Counted from the stretch's first letter, positions 1 to 7,555 are shown. The stretch: DNA of 9,499 nucleotides from CALARM01 sp964431735 (GCA_964431735.1 CAYSLJ010000216.1:1-9499); one strand, 5' to 3'. A program made the numbers and translations. Notes: generated by a model not told the origin, from the sequence alone.

Positions 1-1
1 A

Positions 2-3000
2 CAGCAGACAACACAGCAGGATTCTTCGTCTCAAAAGACAACACAGCAGACAACACAGCAAAATTCCTTAAAACAACAGACTGCACAGCAGACTTTTACA
101 GCACAACAAAATGCTGCAATACAGCAGGATTCTTCGTCTCAGAAGACGACACAGCAGACTGCACAGCAGAGTTCAGGCATACAGCAGTCTTATGGCACAC
201 AGCAAAAATCAGAACAGTTATTGCAGACAGGTTCCCCGGGAGCAGGTCAGAAAATAGAACAGATTGGAAAGACCAATTCCCGGCATATACCTCAATCCGT
301 CCAATCATCAGAACAGAGATTACAAAAAACTTCATATGATGGAGCCAGTAACACAGGAAGTGAATCTTTCAGAGCAGGCATATCGGCAGTTCCCGGAAAG
401 TCGGACACAATGCAGCAACATTATCAGAAAGCAGCATATGACAGAAATTCTGCCATTGATACAGGCAGTGCTTCCAGTCAGGGTAAAAGCATTTCAAATC
501 AATCAATTACAAAACAGGGTTCATCAGGTTATGCGGGGCAGGTTTCCTATCAGGGTTATCAAAGAGCGGATCAACAGAATATATACACTAATGAACCGGT
601 AACAGGTAAACAGACAGGAACAGGCAGAGGAGAAGTAATAAAAAATGAAGGACATGGAACATCAGTTGCAAAGAGCGAAAATTCAAAAGAAACATTCAGT
701 AATCAGGTAAAGAAGGAAAATATAACAAATCAGATACAGGATCAAAATAAAAATAAAAATATACCTTACTGGAACAGAACCGGTGAAACCCCTGAGAAGC
801 CTTCACTTATCGGCGTACCAAGAGAATTAAGAAATATTAAAGACTTTGACCCGAAGAAACAGGAAATAGTAGAAATAAAAACAAGGGAAATTACGGACAA
901 AGGGAAGATAGGTACACTGGATACTCAGAGGAATTTAATAAAGGACTGGAGCAAAGAAAGTTCCGGTGGTGTGGCTACGAAGACTGATAGAGCAGTAAAG
1001 ACAGAAATTACCGGCAAAACGGAAACAAAGAGTGAAAGAATCAGTCATGAACAGGCCCTTCAGGGAAGCAGTACCTTATCTACTTTAGGCAAAGCCTTCA
1101 AAATGCTGGGAAACATTGTGGAATCACTCAAACCGGCTCTTACAAAAGAAGTGGATAAAATCAAATCATCCATACCGGGACTGGATAAAATCAAATCATC
1201 CATAACAGGGCAGCAGCTCATTGCAAAAAATTCCTCCATAATGGGTCAGCAGGTTGACCCTGGAAAAGTTATAAACGCAGATAATCTCTTTAAAAGGGTT
1301 AATGCTCAGATAACTGAAGCAATAAATCTGTTTGAGAAAAAGAATTCATCTGATAAATTATCTTTCCAGGAAAAAGGTGCATTTATAACACAGGAAATGA
1401 TAGGTAACAGAAAGAAACGCCTTTCCACAGAAAGTCTCGAAGCAACGGAAGCAGTTATGGCATGGGACAAAACAGACTATGTAGCTGCCTTCCCGACAGA
1501 AGTGCACAAGGATGCAAATCTTGAATTAAAAAGACTCTGCCAGATGTGCCAGACTGTAGTAAATGTTGATATGGTTCTCTGTCCGTCATGTGCGAAATTA
1601 AGAAGAGGTCTTTATGATGAAATGGAACCATATTTCACCAGACTGGCTCTTATAAAGAAACAGAGATTGGAAGAAAAGAATAAGGGTAAAGGAGTAATAC
1701 AGGAAGTTTCAGGTATTGTAGTAAAAGATAGAGTAGAGTTAAGCACAGAAATACCAGCTGTCAGAACAGGCAGTAAAACAGCAAACAGCAGTTCAACTAT
1801 GAAGAAATTAGACGAAAATACTCTATGGTGCCATAGAAAATTTACTCTTCCTGAAGATTGTAAGATTCAGACCAGTCCGTCATGGGCAAAGGATTATATA
1901 AGTAATAAAACCAATAATCTCGAACATTCTCTGAGTCTTGCCACACTATCTCCTTCTTTTGAGGTACTGTCCGGAGATGCCGTTGAATTACCTTTAGATT
2001 TAAATTCTATTACTGAAAGGTTAAATGAAAGCATATCAAGAGATAATGTGTTAGAAGAAAACAGAACATCGTGGAAGAAAGAAGGTATTAAGAGAAGAGA
2101 AAGGGTTTATTCTCAGGGGCTCGTAGAAACAGTAACAAAATGGGACAAAAGTGATATAAAACAGAAGCAGATAAGAGATAGAGCAGGTACCTTTGATTTC
2201 TCTCATATAACAAAGGGGAAATCAGTAGAAAGTAATATATTTAACTGCGGTGATCTATATATAGAAGAAAGTAAAAATTATAGCACAGACACACATGTAT
2301 GGAAATACAGAGGCAAAAACAGATTCCTTGTTCACTGTTCCTTTCCAGGAGAGAATGGGAACCGTGTAAAATATACAAGACTTGACGAGGGTAATATCAG
2401 CCGTATAGGTATTGATTACGATGATGGCAGAAGACATATTGAAATACAGGATCCTGCTTCGGAGAAAAAAGCCAGTATTACAACATTTTCTGGCATGTCA
2501 TGTCAGATAGACTACAGTTCTCCTTCTATAAAAGATAAAACTATAATTCATGGCTCAGGAAGAGGTATGAATATAAAAACAAATTCTGACGGCGAAAAAG
2601 TCAGCCTTGCATGGATGCCATTAAACGAAGTAATAGCATATAAAAAGGAATATGCTGACGGTACCGTTAACAAATGTTATTATTATGATAATAAAGCAAC
2701 AAGACAGATAGTATCCTACAGTGATGGTAATTTCTATGATTTACTCGAATTGCCCGGAGAAGTCACAAAGAAAATGTATAAATATAATGACGGCACAGGA
2801 GAAGAAGTGACTGTTTTTGAAGATAATAAAACCAGAAGAACAGTAAAGTACAATGACTCATCAGTACTTTCCGAAATTTCTTACGGTGAAGAGACGTTTA
2901 AACTGGGTATGAAATACAGTGACGGAACATCTTATCTGTGTAAAAACTGGGGCAATGGCACCACACAGCAATGTTTCTGCTGGCCCGGTGCCGGTATAGC

Positions 3001-3442
3001 AAGAGTAACTACCGGTTTTAACAATGACAGTGTTATAGAAAGAAAAACCCTTTATGGTGACGGTTCATCTACTCTGGAAATAAAAACAGAAAACTGGGAA
3101 TCCGATGTTACAAAAATACCGGAAGAGGTTATGAACAGGAACATACTCGAAAGTTCTTTATTTAATTTAATAGCATCTCCTTCAGTAAGGATGAAGTTGA
3201 TGGAAGATCCTTTTCATAATCCATTGCTGACTATTGATACTCAGCTATGGGCTCAGATACAGTTACTTCAATCACATGGTAAGAAGGCTCTCATAAAATC
3301 CATTGAAAAGATACATAGCCTGAAACACGCCGGCGATCAAAAATCTGAGTTACCGAATTCATCTGACAATGAAAATCTTAAAAATTATTTTAATACCATA
3401 AAGCATATAAATAACACAATAATGGATGCAAATCCAGAATAA
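2..3442 (+). CDS. Large Gln/Thr-rich protein with zinc-ribbon-like motif and C-terminal YxDG repeats (5' partial)
   Basis: Open from base 2 to the TAA at 3440-3442, so the gene begins left of the window; the TTG at 221 lies inside this open frame and need not be the start. I do not recognise the family. Three zones are visible. Bases 2-~750 encode low-complexity Gln/Thr/Ser-rich sequence with QQ pairs every few residues, probably disordered. Bases 1538-1591 encode CQMC and CPSC, a CX2C-X10-CX2C motif typical of a zinc ribbon, followed by a charged helix-like stretch. From about 2240 to 3110 come irregular Y-x-D-G units (YDDG, YADG, YSDG, YNDG, YGDG) in beta-prone sequence, resembling YD/MORN-like or TCP10-C-like repeats. 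The tail is helical and ends in Asn-rich sequence. No transmembrane segment is visible in this part. It faces the lanthipeptide genes convergently, so it is probably not in their operon. A structural or surface role is only a guess. Confidence 0.85.
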   Translation, partial: QQTTQQDSSSQKTTQQTTQQNSLKQQTAQQTFTAQQNAAIQQDSSSQKTTQQTAQQSSGIQQSYGTQQKSEQLLQTGSPGAGQKIEQIGKTNSRHIPQSVQSSEQRLQKTSYDGASNTGSESFRAGISAVPGKSDTMQQHYQKAAYDRNSAIDTGSASSQGKSISNQSITKQGSSGYAGQVSYQGYQRADQQNIYTNEPVTGKQTGTGRGEVIKNEGHGTSVAKSENSKETFSNQVKKENITNQIQDQNKNKNIPYWNRTGETPEKPSLIGVPRELRNIKDFDPKKQEIVEIKTREITDKGKIGTLDTQRNLIKDWSKESSGGVATKTDRAVKTEITGKTETKSERISHEQALQGSSTLSTLGKAFKMLGNIVESLKPALTKEVDKIKSSIPGLDKIKSSITGQQLIAKNSSIMGQQVDPGKVINADNLFKRVNAQITEAINLFEKKNSSDKLSFQEKGAFITQEMIGNRKKRLSTESLEATEAVMAWDKTDYVAAFPTEVHKDANLELKRLCQMCQTVVNVDMVLCPSCAKLRRGLYDEMEPYFTRLALIKKQRLEEKNKGKGVIQEVSGIVVKDRVELSTEIPAVRTGSKTANSSSTMKKLDENTLWCHRKFTLPEDCKIQTSPSWAKDYISNKTNNLEHSLSLATLSPSFEVLSGDAVELPLDLNSITERLNESISRDNVLEENRTSWKKEGIKRRERVYSQGLVETVTKWDKSDIKQKQIRDRAGTFDFSHITKGKSVESNIFNCGDLYIEESKNYSTDTHVWKYRGKNRFLVHCSFPGENGNRVKYTRLDEGNISRIGIDYDDGRRHIEIQDPASEKKASITTFSGMSCQIDYSSPSIKDKTIIHGSGRGMNIKTNSDGEKVSLAWMPLNEVIAYKKEYADGTVNKCYYYDNKATRQIVSYSDGNFYDLLELPGEVTKKMYKYNDGTGEEVTVFEDNKTRRTVKYNDSSVLSEISYGEETFKLGMKYSDGTSYLCKNWGNGTTQQCFCWPGAGIARVTTGFNNDSVIERKTLYGDGSSTLEIKTENWESDVTKIPEEVMNRNILESSLFNLIASPSVRMKLMEDPFHNPLLTIDTQLWAQIQLLQSHGKKALIKSIEKIHSLKHAGDQKSELPNSSDNENLKNYFNTIKHINNTIMDANPE
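13..158 (+). repeat. Direct repeat in the Gln-rich coding region (108-nt period)
   Basis: Bases 13-50 and 121-158 are the same 38-nt sequence with two differences, each encoding QQDSSSQKTTQQ. The 108-nt spacing equals 36 codons, so the reading frame is kept. The first unit is followed by further QQ-containing sequence and the second unit diverges after its first third. The array may continue left of the window. Confidence 0.8.
1152..1204 (+). repeat. Tandem duplication in coding sequence (30-nt period)
   Basis: A 23-nt sequence at 1152-1174 recurs exactly at 1182-1204. It encodes two successive ten-residue units, DKIKSSIPGL and DKIKSSITGQ, within the large plus-strand gene. Exact nucleotide identity suggests a recent in-frame duplication. 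Confidence 0.85.
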
Positions 3443-3448
3443 AAAAAC

Positions 3449-3476
3449 ATGAGAATGACTGAACGCAAATTCTCAT
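3449..3476 (+). terminator. Hairpin after the large plus-strand gene
   Basis: The perfect arms ATGAGAAT (3449-3456) and ATTCTCAT (3469-3476) enclose a 12-nt loop, seven bases after the TAA of the plus-strand gene. A run of A lies before it (3441-3447) but no T-run follows, so it is not a classical intrinsic terminator on the plus strand. Read on the minus strand, the same hairpin is followed by a run of seven T (complement of 3441-3447), which fits a terminator for transcripts coming from the precursor gene. The same arms occur at 9404-9443, so it may belong to a repeat family. Confidence 0.5.
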
Positions 3477-3503
3477 ATCTGGTTGTGATTATCCGGGTTA
3501 TGT

Positions 3504-3549
3504 ATAATATTATGAGAAGCGTAACGTGTTACGCTTCTCATAATATTAT
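3504..3549. repeat. Perfect 22-bp-arm palindrome between convergent genes
   Basis: The arms 3504-3525 and 3528-3549 are exact reverse complements with only two bases between them. The right arm covers the stop codon of the precursor gene (3546-3548). The inner part (GAAGCGTAAC) resembles the ACGCGTAACG core of the other repeats here, and the outer part is AT-only. As RNA it would form a very strong hairpin on either strand, so it could end or protect transcripts from both convergent genes. No U-tract follows on either side. Confidence 0.85.
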
Positions 3550-3875
3550 GGATTGCAGACCCAGCAGGTCTGCCAGGCAGTATCGCACATAATGGTCGGT
3601 TGCCCTGTATGAGGTGCTCCTGCAGCTGCAATAGTTTCCAGCTCTGTATCGGTCAACTCGGTCATGTCAGCATGTGCAATTCTGGGTATCAAAAGGTGTC
3701 TTACTGTTTCAGTATCTTCTATAACTTTAATTTTCATACCGGCAGGTATTTCAAGGCCAAAATCCTTCTTTATTGTTTCTTCCGGATTTTTCTCCAATCT
3801 CTTCTTGAAATCTTCATCCTTTACTGCTTTTGCAATAATCTTACTATAAAGATTTTGCTTTGTTGGTTCTGACAT
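3546..3875 (-). CDS. lanA: Lanthipeptide precursor with NHLP-type leader
   Basis: The gene encodes a 109-residue ribosomally made peptide, the likely substrate of the neighbouring LanM. Residues 1-~64 match the nitrile-hydratase-alpha-like leader (NHLP) pattern: KIIAKAVKDEDFKKRL, then NPEETIKKDFGLEIP, then KIKVIEDTE and HLLIP. ELTDTELETIAAAG (73-86) matches the ELxxVAGG-like end of such leaders. Cleavage is most likely after Gly86, though cutting one residue to either side is possible. The core, residues 87-109, has Thr at 90, 94, 99 and 103, Cys at 97, 104 and 107, two Trp and no Ser. Thr precede each Cys, as needed for methyllanthionine rings. The ATG is set by a strong ribosome binding site. 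The gene follows lanM on the same strand after 190 bases containing its own promoter-like sequence. NHLP leaders also serve TOMM systems, but no cyclodehydratase is present here. Confidence 0.9.
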   Translation of the reverse strand: MSEPTKQNLYSKIIAKAVKDEDFKKRLEKNPEETIKKDFGLEIPAGMKIKVIEDTETVRHLLIPRIAHADMTELTDTELETIAAAGAPHTGQPTIMCDTAWQTCWVCNP

Positions 3876-3882
3876 TAAATAA

Positions 3883-3890
3883 CCCTCCTT
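3883..3890 (-). promoter_or_regulatory. Strong ribosome binding site of the precursor gene
   Basis: The minus strand reads AAGGAGGG, followed by seven bases and then the ATG at 3875-3873. This near-perfect Shine-Dalgarno site fixes the start codon and contrasts with the weak site before lanM. It fits a precursor made in excess over its enzyme. Confidence 0.85.
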
Positions 3891-3907
3891 AATATATAAT
3901 ATATAAA

Positions 3908-3935
3908 ATTATATCATAAATTTATCATAAAGCAA
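3908..3935 (-). promoter_or_regulatory. Candidate promoter of the precursor gene
   Basis: On the minus strand, TTGCTT (3935-3930) lies 16 bases before a perfect TATAAT (3913-3908), 32 bases upstream of the ATG, in very AT-rich DNA. The -10 box is convincing and the -35 box is weak. It would allow the precursor to be transcribed separately from lanM, downstream of the repeat element. Confidence 0.5.
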
Positions 3936-3946
3936 CAATCAGGTAA

Positions 3947-4056
3947 TTTACTGACCTGAGCATAAGCATGTAATAACAGTCTTCCTCCCGTCACGCGTAA
4001 CGCGTTACGCGTCACGAGATCAGATATTTATTATTTATGCTCACCTCAGTAATAAA
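3947..4056 (-). repeat. Palindromic repeat element, copy B (between lanM and precursor)
   Basis: This ~110-bp element, read on the minus strand, begins TTTATTACTGAGGTGAGCAT and ends TATGCTCAGGTCAGTAAA, so the termini are imperfect inverted repeats (ACTGAGGTGAG against ACTGACCTGAG). The centre (3993-4012) has three ACGCGT hexamers one base apart, flanked by CTCGTG and GACGGGAG. It is the inverted counterpart of copy A at 7445-7555. The form is that of a small non-coding foldback (MITE- or REP-like) element; it encodes nothing I can support. Confidence 0.8.
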
Positions 4057-4065
4057 ACATATAAC

Positions 4066-7000
4066 TTATTCCAGCATCAATACAGAAGGAATTATATCAG
4101 GCTCTATCATCCGAAGAAGTTCGTAGCCGGCTCCTGATATACCCTGAAAGAAGGCCGGATCATAGTAACCTCCAATTCCGCAATTTAAAGTGCCTCTATA
4201 TTTTGCCATAGATACTATCTGAGAGGCTTTAAACAATCCTTTTTCTATCAAATCAACTCTGTTAAGTTTTAAACCTGACGTAAAAAGGATTTCACAGATT
4301 CCAAAATTCCCGCAACAGACATGATCTCTTTCCAGAACAGGACATTTAATAGTTGTATCCAGTGCAATATCTATATCTTTTCTTATTTCTTCAGTATCAA
4401 GTACAGACAGGACTCCGATCCTGCCGATAGCGATACCGGGAGCACCCTGACACCATGCAGTCATAAACCTTTCTCTTTCCGGTTTATCAGATGATACTCT
4501 TAAATCCAGCCAGTTACCGTAATGAGGGGAAAAAAGTGTATTTTCATATAATATTGCTTCTTTCACTGCATCTATATATTTCATCTCACCGGTCAGAGAA
4601 TAGAGCCTGATTAATGAACAGGCTATACCGGCAACACCATGAGAAAAACCTCCCATAAACCTGTTTCCCAGTGTAGCCCATGCTCTGTAACCAGAAGGGG
4701 TTTCTTTTAAATTCTCAATAAGATGAGTTCCACATTTTCTCGCAATATCCAATATTTTTTGTTCTTTTACAGCATTATAAAATTTAATCAGACCGGCAAT
4801 TGCTCCTGCTGATCCATAAATAATATCGAAGGCTCCGTCCTTTTCCACCTGCTCTTCTATCAATAAAACTGCCTTTTCTGCATAATCCATAATTTCAGGC
4901 ATTTTAAGGAAATGACTTATAGAAACAAGGCTGTATACAATAGAACCAAGACCAGATGTGCCTCCTATACCCATTTCAGCAGCAATTATTTCCGACATAA
5001 TATTATCATCAAGATCCTTAAAAAGTGGTTTTAATGCAGATAAAATAGTTTCTCTGAATATATCTTTACCTGAAACCATATCGAGAGCAGAAAGAAAGAG
5101 GGTAACACCGCATATGCCATTATAAAGGTTATACCCCAGGGGCTGTAGCTGAAATCTGTCTGATTGAGGAACATATTCATATCCTATCCATGTCAGGCCT
5201 TCATCACCAAAAGATATAGCACATTCCTTCAGTTCTTTTCCTGTTAAAAGAGCCTGTTCCAGAAAATCCTCGTGTACAGCAGTACCAGCCGGCATATCAC
5301 CTTCCTGTGACATAGCTCCCGATGTTCCTCTATTTCTTGCATATAAAGCACCATAAATAAAGGCAACCTGCTTATCCATATCTTCATGACTGAGTCCTTT
5401 CAGGCATTCTAAAGCCCTGTCATACCCCGGTTCTTCAAAGAAATTTTCTATTATCTTCCCATAAGGTACATTCAGATCATTACTTGAAGAGGATGTTGTA
5501 ATATAAGGTATATCCAGTTGTTCCATACTGAATATCTCTGATTTGATAAGAGGCCACAGATAATCACCACGTATCTCCGGTTTACTTATGGCTCTCGTAA
5601 GGAGATCAATGTTAATACTCCACAGAACAGAATCTCTCATTAATCCCGGTTCAAGAGACTGGTTTAAAAGCATACCATAAGTTCTGGTAGGACGAAAAAC
5701 AAAACGAATATTCTTATTATAAAAATCCTTAAGCAGACTCTCAGAAGAAAGAAGCAAGTCTTTATATGTCATAAGATAGGAATACATACACTTAAAACCT
5801 TCGATAATATAATCTTTATAATAAAAGGGGGTAAGGCTTTTATGTTCAAGAACAGGAACATTTAAAGCTTCTTTAAGCTTATAGAACTGATATTCAATTT
5901 TTATGCCGTCTGTTTTCAGGTTTTTCCAGATTACTTTTTTTAAAAGCAATTCCTGTTCTCCAATACTACCGAGTCCGCTTATATCATAAGGTTTTTTGTC
6001 AGATCCGAATTGCCACCTGGGGAGAAGGCCCGTTCGTAAAACGGAATCGAAGAAATGCCTGTTCACAAGAAAGGTCACCCTTTTTTCATATTTTTTATCT
6101 TCAAACACCCGTGCCTGTGGCAGCATAAGCGTTTCTAAATCCACTACAACAGGATATTCTCCGCTGGCAATGATATTTTCCATATGACAGTCAGAACATC
6201 CGAGAACATATAATAAACATAAAAGCTGTCCTGCCCTTCTGTAATAATTCTTTCCCTCTTCCTCATTTTTACAGGGTAAATATTCTACAAACTCTGCCCA
6301 TCCGTAATTCTTACGATTAAGTATTTTTATGGTTTTAAATTTCAATGATATACTGTGGTCATTAAACCAGGACAGTAATTTGAAATAAGCCTCTTCCAGG
6401 GAAAGGTCTCTGGGCTTATATATGAGCTGTAGACCGGATTCAAAGGTGACAGCTATTACAGTACGTCCCCCGTTATGTCTGTCAGAGATTGCCGGCTTTA
6501 CACATGTAATTTTCCCGACTTTTTTTCCATTTTGAAAAAATCCTGAAATTTCAGATAAATCTTCCTTAAGTCTCAGAAAAAATTCAGATATAGCTTCTGA
6601 CCAGAGCTTTATATGTACAGACACGAGACGGGCAAGTACAGGATAATCATTAAAAAAATTAATGAAAGAACTCTTCAGCAGTTCCTGTATAAATAAAGAA
6701 TAAAGTTCAGAGTCTTCTGTATCTGTAATCTGGTCAATAAAGCTCTCAAAAGGAGCCTTACTATTTAAGAGAAATATAGAAAACTCCAGATGTATTGCCT
6801 TTAAACACAGACAGGCGAGAGAATTAAGCAGATTATGTTCAAACACCGCATGTACTCTGTCATCTGCAAGTTTATAGCTTTCCCCTGATTGTTTAAGCAC
6901 TTCATCCCTTGCAACCTGTATAAAAGGGACAAAGGCTTCCTCAAATGGCACAGGATTATCAGTGAAGATAAATCTCCTGGAAAAATCCTGACTGGAAGTA

Positions 7001-7320
7001 ATCTCTTCAGACACAGTTCTTTTTGCCTGATTAATAATCTGTTCTAATATACAACTCCATCGGGGAAGATTATTTTTATCGGCAAGTTGGACATTTCCCA
7101 GCAATGAAATAACATTATCTGCAGTCAGATTATCAAAGGAAAGTCTTTTTTCAAAAATTTCCTCTCTTTCTTTTGCCAGTATTTCTTTCCATTTATTAAG
7201 ATTTCTTTCAGAAATTTCATCATTTTGAACCTGTTCCGGCACAAAAAAACCATTTATCCGGTCATGTAAGAATGCAGTTTTTTCAATTAATTGGATAAAT
7301 TCTTTTTTTCTAAGACTCAT
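4066..7320 (-). CDS. lanM: Class II lanthipeptide synthetase LanM, CCG (ProcM-like) type
   Basis: This 1084-residue bifunctional cytoplasmic enzyme is of normal LanM length. The N-terminal dehydratase (DUF4135, about 130-640) phosphorylates Ser/Thr and eliminates phosphate. Visible motifs are YKPRDLSLEE (Lys302), GCSDCHMENI (Asp377, His379, Asn382), VVVDLETLM (Asp394, Glu396) and FRPTRTYGMLL. The C-terminal LanC-like cyclase (about 720-1084) shows LYNGICGVTLF, YGSAGAIAGL, GFSHGVAGIA (His894), WCQGAPGIA (Cys957) and CCGNFG (Cys1002, Cys1003). LanC enzymes normally use Cys, Cys and His for zinc; here Cys replaces His, as in ProcM, and the first motif reads WCQG where many have WCHG or WCYG. All expected catalytic residues appear present, so the enzyme should be active. 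The ATG at 7320 gives the expected N-terminus but has only a distant, weak GGAAA-type binding site. The precursor gene follows on the same strand. No LanT gene adjoins it. Confidence 0.95.
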   Translation of the reverse strand: MSLRKKEFIQLIEKTAFLHDRINGFFVPEQVQNDEISERNLNKWKEILAKEREEIFEKRLSFDNLTADNVISLLGNVQLADKNNLPRWSCILEQIINQAKRTVSEEITSSQDFSRRFIFTDNPVPFEEAFVPFIQVARDEVLKQSGESYKLADDRVHAVFEHNLLNSLACLCLKAIHLEFSIFLLNSKAPFESFIDQITDTEDSELYSLFIQELLKSSFINFFNDYPVLARLVSVHIKLWSEAISEFFLRLKEDLSEISGFFQNGKKVGKITCVKPAISDRHNGGRTVIAVTFESGLQLIYKPRDLSLEEAYFKLLSWFNDHSISLKFKTIKILNRKNYGWAEFVEYLPCKNEEEGKNYYRRAGQLLCLLYVLGCSDCHMENIIASGEYPVVVDLETLMLPQARVFEDKKYEKRVTFLVNRHFFDSVLRTGLLPRWQFGSDKKPYDISGLGSIGEQELLLKKVIWKNLKTDGIKIEYQFYKLKEALNVPVLEHKSLTPFYYKDYIIEGFKCMYSYLMTYKDLLLSSESLLKDFYNKNIRFVFRPTRTYGMLLNQSLEPGLMRDSVLWSINIDLLTRAISKPEIRGDYLWPLIKSEIFSMEQLDIPYITTSSSSNDLNVPYGKIIENFFEEPGYDRALECLKGLSHEDMDKQVAFIYGALYARNRGTSGAMSQEGDMPAGTAVHEDFLEQALLTGKELKECAISFGDEGLTWIGYEYVPQSDRFQLQPLGYNLYNGICGVTLFLSALDMVSGKDIFRETILSALKPLFKDLDDNIMSEIIAAEMGIGGTSGLGSIVYSLVSISHFLKMPEIMDYAEKAVLLIEEQVEKDGAFDIIYGSAGAIAGLIKFYNAVKEQKILDIARKCGTHLIENLKETPSGYRAWATLGNRFMGGFSHGVAGIACSLIRLYSLTGEMKYIDAVKEAILYENTLFSPHYGNWLDLRVSSDKPERERFMTAWCQGAPGIAIGRIGVLSVLDTEEIRKDIDIALDTTIKCPVLERDHVCCGNFGICEILFTSGLKLNRVDLIEKGLFKASQIVSMAKYRGTLNCGIGGYYDPAFFQGISGAGYELLRMIEPDIIPSVLMLE

Positions 7321-7368
7321 TTATAAAACTTTTTCCTTTTTTATCTTCATTCTCACAGGAGTTATGCA

Positions 7369-7447
7369 TTTACTGGGGTGAAAATAAATAATAAATATAT
7401 GCTCTCGTGACGCGTAACGCGTAACGCGTGACGGGAGGAAGACCTTT
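7369..7447 (+). repeat. Palindromic repeat element, copy C (truncated)
   Basis: The sequence starts TTTACTGGGGTGAAAATAAA and contains the same centre as copies A and B (CTCGTG, three ACGCGT at 7410-7429, GACGGGAGGAAGAC). Its right arm is cut short by, or shared with, the left end of copy A. The ACGCGT core of copy A lies exactly 80 bases further on. It sits 49 bases upstream of the lanM start codon, so it lies in the lanM leader or promoter region. Confidence 0.75.
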
Positions 7448-7555
7448 ATTACTGAGGTGAGTATAAATAATGCATATTTTATTCTCGTGACGCGTAACGC
7501 GTAACGCGTGACGGGAGAATGCAATTTATTACATGCTCATGCTCAGGTCAGTAAA
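7445..7555 (+). repeat. Palindromic repeat element, copy A (upstream of lanM)
   Basis: This is a full-length copy of 111 bases. It begins TTTATTACTGAGGTGAGTAT and ends CATGCTCAGGTCAGTAAA, with the triple ACGCGT core at 7490-7509 set between ATTCTC and GAGAAT. It is opposite in orientation to copy B, so lanM is bracketed by inverted copies. It is a nested, imperfect palindrome with no coding capacity that I accept. Confidence 0.8.

Noticed and set aside
2240..3110. Rhs/YD-repeat toxin
   Set aside because: The YxDG units are irregular and lack the long, regular YD array and the conserved RHS core motif; the gene ends without a toxin-like tail.
3600..3872. Plus-strand open frames opposite the precursor
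   Set aside because: They are antisense to a well-supported precursor gene, lack ribosome binding sites and resemble no family.
3546..3875. Nitrile hydratase subunit
   Set aside because: The similarity to nitrile hydratase alpha is confined to the leader; the metal-binding catalytic motif is missing and the length fits a precursor peptide.
3546..3875. TOMM (thiazole/oxazole) precursor
   Set aside because: NHLP leaders also occur with TOMM systems, but the adjacent modifying enzyme is LanM and no YcaO cyclodehydratase is visible.
7403..7520. CRISPR-like array
   Set aside because: The direct repeats occur only twice at this site, have palindromic cores and sit within larger inverted elements; no cas gene is present.
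7321..7524. Minus-strand 67-residue open frame whose TAA directly abuts the lanM ATG
   Set aside because: Most of it is a translation of the ACGCGT repeats (VTRYA-type strings repeated twice), which is typical of spurious frames through such repeats. Ending next to the lanM start is notable, but no binding site or conserved domain supports it.
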